A stretch of DNA of 64,000 nucleotides from Seriola aureovittata. Taxonomy: Eukaryota > Chordata > Actinopteri > Carangiformes > Carangidae. This document shows, in pieces, positions 32,750-42,395 of the stretch. Location: NCBI RefSeq assembly GCF_021018895.1, contig NC_079383.1, forward strand, positions 21,123,853 to 21,187,852. Direction: 5' to 3'. The notes under the pieces were generated by a model that saw nothing but the letters and a program-made list of their open reading frames with translations, was not told the DNA's origin and searched no databases. Every line of letters starts with the position of its first letter. The stretch's first letter is position 1. The translations under genes were made by a program, and so were the position numbers.

Positions 32750-33090
32750 ACACCCCCGGTTCAATTAGCTTTGAAAGTGTTGTGATATTTCACAGCGTTT
32801 CAACATCTGTCGCTTGTGACACATGAGGGGGAAACATTCATCTGATCAAGCGTGGAGTTTATTGTAGAAGAGATCTATTGCATTCTCCAGAGAAAAGATC
32901 AATAGTTCAACATCACCAACACACCGGTGACATTAGAGACGGAGAGGATGTGCTCGGCCTGGCATGCATCACCGTAATCAAATTTAGAAAATATGAATAA
33001 GATATGCAGAGAATTACCTCGTCGCATCTGCAGCTGCACAAGCTTCAGTGACTTCTTGCTTGAGAAAGCCATTAAAATGCACATTGGATA
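32750..33090. promoter_or_regulatory. Enhancer-like unique block L
   Basis: Repeat-free block with GGTTCAATTAGCTTTG, AAGATCAATAGTTC, GCATCACCGTAATCAAATTT and GAATAAGATATGC. No exon signals. Its dense mixture of A/T cores and unique GC words makes it one of the better enhancer candidates. Confidence 0.45.
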
Positions 33091-33960
33091 AAATATTAAA
33101 AAATACAATCATCTCTCAGATGGCACCAGTGTTCGTTATCTTTTTTTATCATAGTGTTTAAAACATCATTTCATGTTTGTAAACTGCTGGTATTATTAAA
33201 GTGTTGACATCTGACTGAAGGAAGATGATGAAAACAGAACTTCTTTTGTTCATGGTTATGAGGTTTTATTGTAGATATTGTTTTTTACTACTGCAACAGG
33301 TGTTAAATCAGTGAGTCTATATTAGTTTTATTCATGTTTTATTTGATTCTTCTCTAGTTTTATTTGACAAAAGCGGAGGAAATTTTCAGATTTCGCAGCC
33401 GATCACCAACCTCATTAGACGTTCATATTTGGTTGAATGTAGTTTGCAAAGTCGGGTGCCGGTGTCGGCCCAACGTCTAATGCCAACGGCAGAATTCATC
33501 AACATGATTGATAGTCTACATTATTATTAATATGACAATGCACAATTTCAAACATCTACATATATAACCAACTTCTGCACAGAAACTCAACCAAAAAAAA
33601 TCTATTGTAAATCAGTATTAGGCAACTTGTTTTGCTCCCCTTGATATTTGTGTCATTTTGGCTTCGAAGCACATGAAGCGTCTGTGTTGGCATTTTGAAT
33701 CCTCAAAAATAAATGTTTGCGTCTCCATCAACCAAAATTTGACGTCCGTCTGACGATATCCAGCGCCTGAAGGGAAGGCACTTGTGTTTGCAGCAGAGTG
33801 TAACACAGTGAGTCACGCATAGCGCCCACGTCACTGTCAAACTTTGAATAACATTAAATCAGTAACATCCAGGTGAAGACGTACTGGAGATAGCTGACAG
33901 CACACGACACCACAGCTGTTGGGCGTGCGACACTTCTCATGCTTCCCCCCCCCCCAGTTG
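33091..33960. other. Non-coding DNA, possible MITE remnant
   Basis: The 10-nt word ATTAGACGTT near 33415 recurs as its complement AACGTCTAAT near 33472, flanking about 50 nt. The 33600-33830 part looks like decayed repeat. A short poly-C lies near 33947. No gene called. Confidence 0.4.
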
Positions 33961-34018
33961 TTGACATTTTTGTTTCTCAAACTGAACTTGTTCTTGTTTG
34001 CACCACAGGTCACGCAAC

Positions 34019-34255
34019 TTAAACCGGGTTCTGGAGGAGAGACACTAAAGAGACTAAAGACAGTCCAGCAGAACTACGTTTAGCAAATGGACAAAATGGA
34101 TCTTTTGATCTCTCTAGGATCTCTTGATCCCTCTGAACCACGAGAAAGAGCTTCAGCAGTTTGTTTGACAGCTCCTTAAATAAGACACAGAGCGGTGTTT
34201 TGTGCTCATCATGCGGTAAATTAGTGTAAACGACGTTTGATTTACAGCGAGCCAT
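34019..34255 (-). CDS. Small intact ORF, 78 codons, unrecognised
   Basis: On the minus strand a CCAGGATGG start (good Kozak context) opens 78 codons to TAA: an N-terminal basic stretch (MARCKSNVVY), a charged/hydrophobic middle (LFKELSNKLLKLFLVVQ) and a Ser/Leu-rich tail. Uninterrupted and not low-complexity, but I recognise no domain. It could be a single-exon micropeptide, a repeat-derived relic, or chance. No promoter or poly(A) signal was identified. Confidence 0.15.
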   Translation of the reverse strand: MARCKSNVVYTNLPHDEHKTPLCVLFKELSNKLLKLFLVVQRDQEILERSKDPFCPFAKRSSAGLSLVSLVSLLQNPV

Positions 34256-34690
34256 CCTGGCTAAATGAGGATTAACTACAACGAAATTACTAAGACAGCA
34301 AGGTTGTCTTTTAGCTAAAGTATTGTTGTTTTCAACAGATAAGGAAATAAGTAGTCATATTTGAAATAATGTCTTTTATTCTGTATGTTATCAGAGTCGC
34401 CTGTAAATCCAAGTGAGACCGTCCCGGAATTGTGATTCCAGCCGAGCAAGGGAAGGGCCAACATGTCGCGCGTATTAATTATTTTTGAGACAGCAGACTC
34501 CCATTGAAGGACAGTTATTGCTCTGCCGTATGGCTCAATAGATTTGAGCATTAATATGCAACACTCTTTTAACTTTCATTATTAACCTCTGGGCAGGAGC
34601 AGTGTGTGGATGACACATAACAAAGAAAAGAAACCCCATCACCCATGTTGAGCTTGAGTGAGAAAATTCAATAGTGAGCTTAGGAAATGA
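34256..34690. other. Unique non-coding DNA
   Basis: Balanced unique sequence with ATTAATTATTTTTGAG and GAGCATTAATATGC words. The 78-codon minus frame at 34315-34551 is not supported. Confidence 0.4.
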
Positions 34691-35063
34691 AAAGAAGAGC
34701 CTGATAAGAGAAATGACTGGGAATGATTTTTTTTTTTTTTTTCCCCCATCTCTTATTGTGAGCCGTCTCTATGAAAGGCCATGAGTGTCTGTCACGAGTG
34801 ATTCTGTTTTCATGGAGTGGTCTAATCCAGGCTCTCCATGCTGTCAGGTCCACTGCCTCTCATTGTGCTCCTTTGCCTGGATCTGATTATCTAGAGCATT
34901 ACAAGTGGCCAGAACCACATCACCTCATTGTTAAGAGCATAATAGATTTTGGCCAGATTCTGAGCTTTTCAGAAACCATGACTATGAACTACTTTGAATG
35001 AGTTCACATTGTCCATTGAGGACTGCAATGACATTCATAACCTTTACTGTGTCCCCCCTACAG
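34690..35063. promoter_or_regulatory. Unique block M preceding a candidate exon
   Basis: A T run at about 34729-34742, then unique DNA crossed by a 76-codon plus frame (34771-35001). The end (CCTTTACTGTGTCCCCCCTA then CAG) is an excellent polypyrimidine tract and acceptor. It could be intron or regulatory DNA. Confidence 0.35.
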
Positions 35064-35123
35064 CAGCTGCTGATGGTGTATTTCCCCTTTGGATCGCCAG
35101 TATTAAAGAGTTGGAAACTGTTG
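35064..35123 (+). CDS. Candidate 60-nt internal exon with strong splice sites
   Basis: Bounded by TGTCCCCCCTACAG on the left and TTGgtgagt on the right, the best acceptor/donor pair I found. It is 60 nt and open in phase 0 (QLLMVYFPFGSPVLKSWKLL) and also in the frame starting two bases in (AADGVFPLWIASIKELETV); the remaining frame has an early stop. I do not recognise either product. It could be a symmetric exon of a gene spanning the window, a lncRNA exon, or chance. Confidence 0.25.
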
Positions 35124-35350
35124 GTGAGTACACTTTGAGCTATACGACTTTACCCTGACAGGTTTTCTGACTTGCACTGGTTGTAATTAAATTGATGATT
35201 GTAATAACCTGACATAGTTAGCATGGTAAGTCTTCATTTTCCCATTAAAGCCAAAGTAAAATTCAAATTACCCTCATTTTTTGTGTCAGGAGAAATAAAC
35301 AAGGTTACGCTGTTATTGTTAACATTCTCAGTTCTGTTGACATTTCTTCC

Positions 35351-35386
35351 ACGCACACACACACACACACACGCACACACACACAT
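35351..35386. repeat. (AC)n microsatellite, interrupted
   Basis: AC units interrupted by two ACGC. Confidence 0.9.
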
Positions 35387-35627
35387 GCAGTCCCTGTGTT
35401 TGCATTTTCCATAGCAGCAGTTGACTGGCAGTTGAAGGCCAGCATTGCAAAGGGATGCATTGTTCATCTCTGTGGACGTTTCTATGACCTTTTCAACAAA
35501 AAGCCTTGATTCTGTAACATTAGTGATTGCCTGTCTTTGTCATTGACCTCCTTGTTGTTGAATCTGAACCGTTATGAAACACTATTTTTACTCCCTGCAC
35601 CCACAGATAATGCAAGTCAAAACATTA

Positions 35628-35630
35628 TAC

Positions 35631-35664
<34 letters not shown>
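35628..35664. repeat. Compound (AT)n(GT)n microsatellite
   Basis: About nine AT units then about nine GT units. Confidence 0.9.
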
Positions 35665-35799
35665 ACTGATTTGTTAAAAATCTTAAGTTACTTTCAGTTC
35701 AACTTAATGAATAATAATGATGCTCTTGATAGATACATGAGGTGTGGTGTGTTTAAATTAAAAAAATAAATAAAAACATCCCTATCAATTAATATTGTC

Positions 35800-36310
35800 T
35801 TGTTTTTCACATCTTATTGCTCACCCGCCGGAGTTTGCAGTCGGTCTTGGTCCTGTCGCCATAACAACCTCGTTATTCAGCCTGATCAGCGCCGAGCTCA
35901 CAATAGGCTCCGCATCAATGGCAGACAAAGCATCACTCTGCAATCAGCCCAATCACTGTACAAGCCACTTATCAGGCTGCATGCACTGACGGGACCCGAA
36001 GCGCAATCAGATCCACCTCATGAATGAACAAACCCAGACGCCGACTGCCACTTTTAATTTGATTGGGCAAACAGAGAATTAATGGGGGCTCGCTGGGAGT
36101 TCGTCTAGATTGGGACGGGCGTGCACGAGAAAAACCTCATGCAAAGTGTATTAGGAATGATGCCTTTGCGCCTTTGAGGTAGCCATTAGAGCACTTAATC
36201 ATAAAATATTGCTCTTTGGATACTCGGCAAGTCCTGCTGCGTTAGAGCAAAGTTTGCTCCCTAGTGCACTTCATGCACTTCACTTCCGGGCATGCATTTT
36301 TCACTGTACC
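35800..36310. promoter_or_regulatory. Enhancer-like unique block N, with X-box
   Basis: A 500-nt repeat-free block containing an RFX X-box-like GTCGCCATAACAAC (35855-35868), three closely spaced CAATCA/CAATCAG sites (about 35941-36010), CACTTTTAATTTGATTGGGC, GAGAATTAATGGGG and AGCACTTAATCATAAAATAT. Two small plus frames cross it without splice support. Motif density and absence of repeats make it among the strongest regulatory candidates here. Confidence 0.5.
35855..35868. promoter_or_regulatory. RFX X-box-like site
   Basis: GTCGCCATAACAAC approximates the GTYNCCATRGCAAC X-box recognised by RFX factors, with one mismatch in the right half (A for G). Confidence 0.35.
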
Positions 36311-36929
36311 AGACCTACTTAAAAAGGACAATATCCCCATTTATTAGCCTCAGGTCATTTCTCATTCATGCTATTTCTAATTCCTGTGGTGTCACCGCTC
36401 CATGCTGTTAAGTTATTTAAAGTATTTATATTTGCACTGATTGAATAATTGAGTGGTTTCTCAGGGTCATATTATACCTTGAAAATACAAAAGAATCCTC
36501 ACATCTGATTTCAATTCCATTTTCATACAAGTATTGTGTAGAGTAAAACATCTAAAAAATAAAAAAAATAAAAAGAGGAAAGCATGTTAGTGTGATGCAG
36601 AATGTTTTCAAGGAGAAAAATTCAAATGTCCTTTTCATCAAAGGACCAAAGCGCTCTGCTGTCCTTTCACGGCACACAGCTCGGATTTTGTCAAGTGCTG
36701 CAGCACCTTTGAATTCAAAGCGATGATTTAGCGTAAACTGTTTTTGTCCTCGGGGTGGAAAACATCATCTTTTTCCTGACACAATGAGCTTAAGTGGAGA
36801 AAAGTGATGTTTGCTGAATATATTTCATGATCGTTTAGAAAACTTTTTAAAGGATACCAGTTGTCAGGGTGTGATATGTATATGGCTGTGAAATAATGAG
36901 TGAATGTAGCATTTAACTCATTTATGGTG
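36311..36929. other. Unique non-coding DNA
   Basis: A/T-balanced sequence with an A-rich patch near 36552-36575. No gene seen; the minus-strand frames here begin inside the neighbouring minisatellite. Confidence 0.45.
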
Positions 36930-37431
36930 GACGAGTAAACACGATGCAACAGCCACAACACGATTACAAAAGTCACAAATAGTAGAAAAGCTGCAACACG
37001 ACTGCAAAGACCACAACACAAACACAAAAACCACAACACAAATACAAAAGCCACAAAAAAATAAATACAAAAACCACAACACAAACACAATAGTCACAAA
37101 TAGAAAAGCCACAACACGACTGGAAAGACCACAACACAAATACAAAAGCCACAACACAAATACAAAAGCCACAACATTGCTCATTTGTGACAATCACATA
37201 GCGACAACAATCAGTTACCTAGCAACAACGTTTCACTTACTTCTCAAACTGCTTCAGAAACTTTGCCAGTCAAAATAATATAATCAGCCGAGTGTATTGA
37301 GAGCAAGAGCACCGTCCTGTCAAATGCAGGCATGGCAAATGGTCCAGTCGGCTGAATTTGCATTTGTGTTGTGGCTTTTGTATTTGTGTTTCGGCTTCTG
37401 CATCGCGTTGACCCGTCTGGGCCGTCGTGCT
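36930..37431. mobile_element. MITE-like element with 20-bp internal tandem repeats and inverted ends
   Basis: About 11 diverged copies of a 20-nt unit (CCACAACACAAATACAAAAG) run from 36941 to 37176. The same unit appears inverted at about 37361-37408, and both outer edges carry CGATGCA (left) and TGCATCGCG (right). The whole is therefore bounded by inverted repeats. The minus-strand frames (Val/Phe/Cys repeats) are translations of the repeat. GTTACCTAGCAAC, an X-box-like palindrome, lies inside at 37214-37226. Confidence 0.7.
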
Positions 37432-38525
37432 AATTCTTCACATGGCTAAAATGTATGATGATTAGATAATAAAACATGTCGAACGGATCATACTTTTCCA
37501 TCTGTGTTCATTTATATGCACACATATTATTTCATGTCACCTCAGTTTATCTTGATTGCTGAAACTTCCTGTTATCGTTGCCGCTGTGCTTCTCTGGTTG
37601 AATGGTTGAATTCAGATTCTCTAAATCTTAATTAAAACTTCTTCAGTCTTCCCTCTTGTGAGAGAAGCACCATGTTTAGCTGCATATTCATCACGCAGTA
37701 TATTGTGGTTGATTGAAGTAACTTCCTGCGTGCTCCTCCATACAACTTCCTGATTGCTAATACAGCTTGGAGAGTCACGCGAACGCCATATCTCAGATGA
37801 GTTATCGCCTCGCAGCTGCCTCTTCTGCAAAAAAAAAAATAAAAAATAAAAAAGCAACCTACAGCCACATGAAACATTTTTATTTACCGCATTGATTATG
37901 GAGCTGCTACAGGGAAGTATTTTAAGATAACAATATACTCGTCTCATAAGTGGGAATCACACATCCGAGCTGAGATGAGAGCATCGCAAGGCTTCCAATT
38001 TAAAAACCACAGTTTTTCCTGCTCATTCAGATGGAATTCATATGTCTAATACGAACACTTCACCACCCATACGAAGCGACAAATTGAAAATGAGGTGAAA
38101 AATTCAAATAGTCCCTTAAACAGCAGTAGTAAAAGATTACATCCACAGATGATTTATTCTCTCCCGTCTCTGATTTCCGTGGTTGTTTTTTAATTATCTT
38201 TTTGATCACAGCTCATCACCTTGGTATATATGAGTGTTTGGTGTCATCATGAAACATGACTGCAACATATTTAAAAAGGTAAAAAAATAAATAAAAACCT
38301 TTTTATAGAAACTTTTTAAAGCCGCTGAAATCTTTAAATGACACATATTACACACGTGGCTGTATGATGATTAATCGGTCAGTGGGAAACAAAAGTAAAT
38401 AAATGAGAAAAAGTAATTAAACGCGGCTCCGTGTGAATACATTAAACACCTCCCTGTGGATGCAGCAGTGGAGCCGATGTGACTACACCTGCACACAGGA
38501 GTGTTAACGATGTGTATGTCATCTT
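37432..38525. other. Unique non-coding DNA
   Basis: An A-rich tract at about 37829-37851 supplies the Phe run of two minus-strand frames (37621-37947), which I reject. The part at 37960-38200 is unique and may be regulatory. No gene called. Confidence 0.45.
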
Positions 38526-38529
38526 TCAG

Positions 38530-38562
38530 CTCGAGGTGCTGAGCTGGAGGCTCATTTCCAAG
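38530..38562 (+). CDS. Candidate 33-nt microexon, unrecognised
   Basis: GTCATCTTTCAG precedes 33 nt reading LEVLSWRLISK in phase 0, followed by AAGgtaaca. Both edges fit splice consensus, but the pyrimidine tract is short. Chance is likely for so short a segment; it gains slight weight from the similar candidate 140 nt downstream. Confidence 0.1.
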
Positions 38563-38703
38563 GTAACAACAATCTGTTTGATCTTGTTTTCATGCTGAAA
38601 GTTTCAACTCAAGGCCAATAATAATCTCTAACATATGGTTATTTTGGTATAATTAACAAGATCATTTTGTTTCTTTTTGTTGTTCTTCTTCTTCTTTCAT
38701 CAG

Positions 38704-38738
38704 ACACTTTCCAGCCAGTTGGCTCCACTGAATATTTG
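38704..38738 (+). CDS. Candidate 35-nt microexon, unrecognised
   Basis: A long polypyrimidine tract (TGTTCTTCTTCTTCTTTCAT then CAG) precedes 35 nt ending TTGgtaata. Two frames are open; in phase 0 it reads TLSSQLAPLNI and ends mid-codon, joining in frame with the candidate exon at 39598. It may be part of a non-coding transcript. Confidence 0.12.
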
Positions 38739-38827
38739 GTAATAGTGTCCAAAAATGAAACCTACTTTTCTGCTTGATTCATGTAAAATGATGTATTTAT
38801 ATATATTTTTTAAAAAACATATGCAAG

Positions 38828-38829
<2 letters not shown>

Positions 38830-38864
<35 letters not shown>
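38830..38864. repeat. (TA)n microsatellite
   Basis: About 17 TA units. Confidence 0.95.
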
Positions 38865-38866
<2 letters not shown>

Positions 38867-39597
38867 AGGCTTCCTGCAATATGAATGCAGTGATGCTATT
38901 TTTGGGTGAATGAGGGTGAATGAATCAGCAAGCCCTCACCTGGCAGGACCCCAAAATGTTGGGATTAATTGCTGCAGTGTGGATGATTCAGCACCTGCAG
39001 GTAACTCATCTACAGTTTTAGCACGCACCTGCATTATGCAAGTATTTGGTTTGGTGCCAAATATAACATGTTAACCTGGTTTCAAGCGTGTGTGACATTA
39101 ATGAGAGATTTGCTGGATTTCCATTCTTTCTGCTGGTATGGGCTGTTTTTTTAGTAGGATATTAATTAGTGGTGTAACTAAGAAAAGAGCTGGTGATCCA
39201 GTTTAGATCCTGATACTGGCTTTGAATATTTGGGTTTGGCGTCGTCTTTAAAACAGCAAAAACTGTTGTCCTAAATCAGCCATAGTGGAACATCAGAGTG
39301 AAAGTCAGATGTGAATCCGAGCCACATGGTGACTGAAGTTTGATCATTTCATGGCCAGATGCACACACTGCAAAACAACAATTTGCCCACTGAAATGCAG
39401 GCATCCTCCATGCTCTGATAGAGAATAAAACCACCTCAAAAAACCCCATCATGACACATCCTGACAGATCTATTAAAGATTGAAATGACTAAAACCAGAC
39501 ACACACACATGCGCACTTTAAAAAGAGAAATGTATCTTATTTTCTTCTGCTGAGGGGTTGCTTTAAAATCATCCATGTTTTTGAGCCTTTTCCACAG
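38865..39597. other. Unique non-coding DNA
   Basis: Balanced unique sequence; GGGTGAATGAGGGTGAATGA is a short direct repeat near 38905. The 108-codon minus-strand frame at 39436-39762 is not supported by context. Confidence 0.45.
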
Positions 39598-39689
39598 GAA
39601 ATGTGCATTTATCCAAATGTCACAACCCCCTTGCTTTGTGCACTTTTTGGTGGCTCGAGCGAGCGGGCGAGCGCAGCCAGATCTCCAGG
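39598..39689 (+). CDS. Candidate 92-nt exon with strong donor, unrecognised
   Basis: GAGCCTTTTCCACAG precedes and CCAGGgtaagt follows, a near-perfect donor. All three frames are open over the 92 nt, so the coding frame cannot be chosen; they start EMCIYPNVTT, KCAFIQMSQP or NVHLSKCHNP. The GC-rich 3' half (GAGCGAGCGGGCGAGCGCAG) contrasts with its surroundings. It could be a coding or lncRNA exon. Confidence 0.2.
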
Positions 39690-40555
39690 GTAAGTACCAA
39701 TCACGGAGATCGTTTTCACCAAAATTGCACTGCACTTTTTGATCGTCACAAACGCAACCCACTTCCGTGCCCCTCCTTCCACATACTGGAGTTCACGGGG
39801 CGACACCAAAAAAAAAACACCCCACAGGAACTGGTAAGAAAATAACCTGTGTGCAGTGGAAGAAAATGCCACTTTAACAGCACAAAAGTCCCAACATCCT
39901 CCGTGCAGTGTCATAAAAATAGAGGCCCTCGGCCCCTCCAGAGATGTTTTGAGACGTGCTCCCAGGACGAATAAAAGTTAGAGCTGGAGATGTCGGAGGA
40001 AAAAATAGGAACGAAGGCACCTTCCTCACCTACACACAACAACAACTGACAACTTAGTGCAGATGTGACTCAACTTGCTCAGATGCTCCAAGCTGCAAAA
40101 TATAATGTATGTAAGCAAACAGCAGAGTAATTAATCACAACATGTTCATTATAATAATTATAATAATAACGCATGTTGGAAAAAGGTGGGAAACTACATT
40201 GTCACAATATCATCTTAGGTCTTTATAGAGAGTAAATACAGTAGAGGACACGTTGTGTTTGAGTAATGCACTTCTGTGCTACATGCATTACAGGTCAGAA
40301 AGCATCAACCCAGGGCCCTTTCTCCCTTGCCTCCCGATTCAGCCCCAGCTTTTGTCGTCACTGTTTCAATCCTGTGTAATCCTCGTACTGGGTCACTCAC
40401 TGCAGGCCACTCAATCACTTCTTCACTCGCCTTGTTCTCCATGACAAATAGATGTGTTCCTGCCAAGCTCCCCTTAAACAAATGAATGTGTTTTCTACAG
40501 CCTGCGCCACCACACCAGACCTGCTTTTTCTTTTTTCTTTTTTCTGCTGAACCAG
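39690..40555. other. Unique non-coding DNA (intron-like)
   Basis: Contains CACCCCACAGGAACTGgtaa near 39820 and an A run near 39808. The segment at 40300-40500 is unique and GC-balanced, with minus and plus frames overlapping. It ends in a long T/C tract that forms the acceptor at 40555. Confidence 0.4.
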
Positions 40556-40613
40556 GAAAAACACCTTGCTGTTTGTCACTTCGGAGGTCTATATCACAGT
40601 CCTCTGGCGAAAG
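40556..40613 (+). CDS. Candidate 58-nt exon, phase-compatible with the next
   Basis: A 30-nt pyrimidine tract and CTGAACCAG precede; AAAGgtattt follows (a weaker donor). In phase 0 it reads EKHLAVCHFGGLYHSPLAK and ends with one spare base. That base plus the first two of the exon at 40781 completes a glycine codon, and the downstream frame is then open for 67 codons. All three frames are open here, so the support is modest. Confidence 0.18.
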
Positions 40614-40780
40614 GTATTTTTCAGGAAGACAGATTGATACATCAGTTGCCCATTCTCTGCTCACTGCACTACAAATAATCTGCTTGTATCTATACATAGC
40701 CTTGAACTTGTTTCAGAAGCTCTCACTTCTTTAAGTGAGTTATCTTGTTATTTTTTTCCCCCCCCTCATATTACAAACAG

Positions 40781-40986
40781 GATGTCAAAAGCACATATGT
40801 GATACAGAAAAAGATTTGTCTTTCCTACAAGCGAGAAGCTTAAACTCTGATCTGATGCCCCCGTTAGCAGCAGCTCAGGCTTCATTAGAGCCAGTGAAAG
40901 ACCTTATTTATGGGAGATTAGAGCTGGAAGCTGATGTAGGACAGACTCGGCATGAAGTGAAGTTTAGAGACGCCATGATTGTTTAA
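40781..40986 (+). CDS. Candidate terminal exon, 67 codons, unrecognised
   Basis: The acceptor is TTTTTTTCCCCCCCCTCATA followed by TTACAAACAG. The open frame starts CQKHICDTEKDLSF, passes through an acidic/amphipathic stretch (ASLEPVKDLIYGRLELEA) and ends FRDAMIV before TAA. The composition is unusually protein-like for this window: hydrophilic, no low complexity. The other two frames stop early. The 167-nt gap to the preceding candidate exon would be a typical small teleost intron. A canonical AATAAA occurs at about 41411. No family recognised. Confidence 0.22.
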
Positions 40987-40989
40987 AAA

Positions 40990-41085
40990 CTTAAAAGGAA
41001 TACTTTGACAAATTTCAAAAATACTCTTGCCGAGAGTCTGCACAGTGAAATGACGCTAGGAGCTGAGTTAGCCGGACCACGCTAG
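40990..41085 (+). mobile_element. Repeat family A, copy 5 (5' end)
   Basis: TTAAAAGGAATACTTTGACA, then ACTCTTGCCGAGAGTCTGCA and GGAGCTGAGTTAGCCGG match the start of family A in plus orientation; the downstream part (to about 41290) is strongly decayed. Confidence 0.6.
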
Positions 41086-42175
41086 GAATTTCGTGACACA
41101 TTTAATATATTAAGTGATAGAAACTATAGTTCCTGGTAAGATTATACATCGGTCCAATCAGAATATACGTTTCTAGCTGACACAAACACACCAGCAGCAT
41201 AATTCATGCAGATAAAGCAAAGGAAAACATGTGCATGGAAATAATCTGAAAACACTTTGAGACTGATATAAACGACTTCAACACGTCATTTTAAGCTAAG
41301 TAACGTAACGTTGTCTTTCTATATCAAATATGTTTATGAGACAATACGAGACTATTTTTAGTAAAGACTGATTTTGTATAAACTGTTATTATAATCGAAT
41401 TTAGCAGCTCAATAAAAGAAATGACATTGTTTATTATCTATTAATTAACCGTGAGAGTAGAGTGATCCATGAACCATTTCCTAATTATCCCTCAGTGATT
41501 GAAGGAGATCTGTGTGTGAAACATGTCTGCCAACGCTGCATGCTTTATGTATGTTTTCCCACCACACCTGGATAATCAAAGATTTGTTCTCAAAAGCAAT
41601 GAGAAATGCTACAGTGGAATTTTTAAATTAGGATGCATCCTTGCTATTTCATGTATCAAATAGACCTTGAAATTGTATTTTCAGTGTGTGATGTTATTGA
41701 TAATATGAATCCTTTGATTGTGTTGGTGGGAAAGGAGACCGGCTTAATGTAGTAAAAACAATCTCCATCATTGTGTTCTCTCAAGCTGTTCCTCAAAGGG
41801 CCATCTGTGTTGCAGCACTACAAAAGTTTCACCGGTTTATTCTCACTGGGAGCAGATATTTTTATCTGTGAAATTTGTAAAGAGGTGCAGTTTTTGTTCT
41901 GCTCAGGTCCCAAGGCAAATACATTACTAGATACAGTATGAGGAATTCACACAGTAAGGGATTTGCTGTGGTTCCTGAGACGTGTTTAGGTTGAAAATAC
42001 AAACTCCTGGTATGTCGATGAATGAATGAACAAATTTTTTTTAAAGAGAAAATGAAACGATGAATCATGTGGTTTCCATTAAACCGAACACCTACTTTGA
42101 CATATTTCATTTTTGCAAAGCTAGCAGCATCTCTCAGTAGATGGCGATTGGTCGGATGACCATTTTGCACAGACG
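41086..42175. other. A/T-rich unique non-coding DNA
   Basis: No exon signals. The parts at 41440-41620 and 41660-41800 are unique and could be regulatory. The 102-codon minus frame at 41862-42170 is not supported. Confidence 0.45.
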
Positions 42176-42179
42176 TTCT

Positions 42180-42395
42180 CGGTCATTTCTCTGTTGCGCC
42201 ACCGTGAGCTTAACAAACGACAACTGACTTTTCATCTAACGCCACCATCAGGGCGGAAGTTCAAGTCTCCCAACAATAATTATGATCAAATACCTGCAAA
42301 ACTAACGCCAATGCCATCTGCCTCAGGTATATTTTGCATTGCTGTTTAGCAAATGTTAGCATGCTAACATGCTAAACCAAGATGGTTAACATTTT
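42180..42395 (-). mobile_element. Dispersed repeat family C, copy 3
   Basis: Reverse orientation of the copy at 3565: TTTTCATCTAACGCCACCAT, then AATACCTGCAAAACTAACGC, then GCAAATGTTAGCATGCTAAC and ATGCTAAACC. The palindromic TTAGCATGCTAA core is intact. Confidence 0.7.

Larger units (their letters stand above)
35124..35790. other. Non-coding DNA with two microsatellites
   Basis: Unique DNA with (AC)n at 35351-35386 and TA/GT at 35628-35664. No exon signals beyond an isolated ATGgtaagt at about 35223. Confidence 0.5.

Noticed and set aside
32443..32753. Four overlapping frames rich in Pro, Ser or Gly
   Set aside because: Artefacts of the CCCCCTCC pyrimidine tract.
36728..37197. Cys/Val/Phe-rich minus-strand frames of 74-120 residues resembling membrane repeats
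   Set aside because: Generated by the 20-bp tandem unit of the MITE-like element; all frames of the unit stay open.
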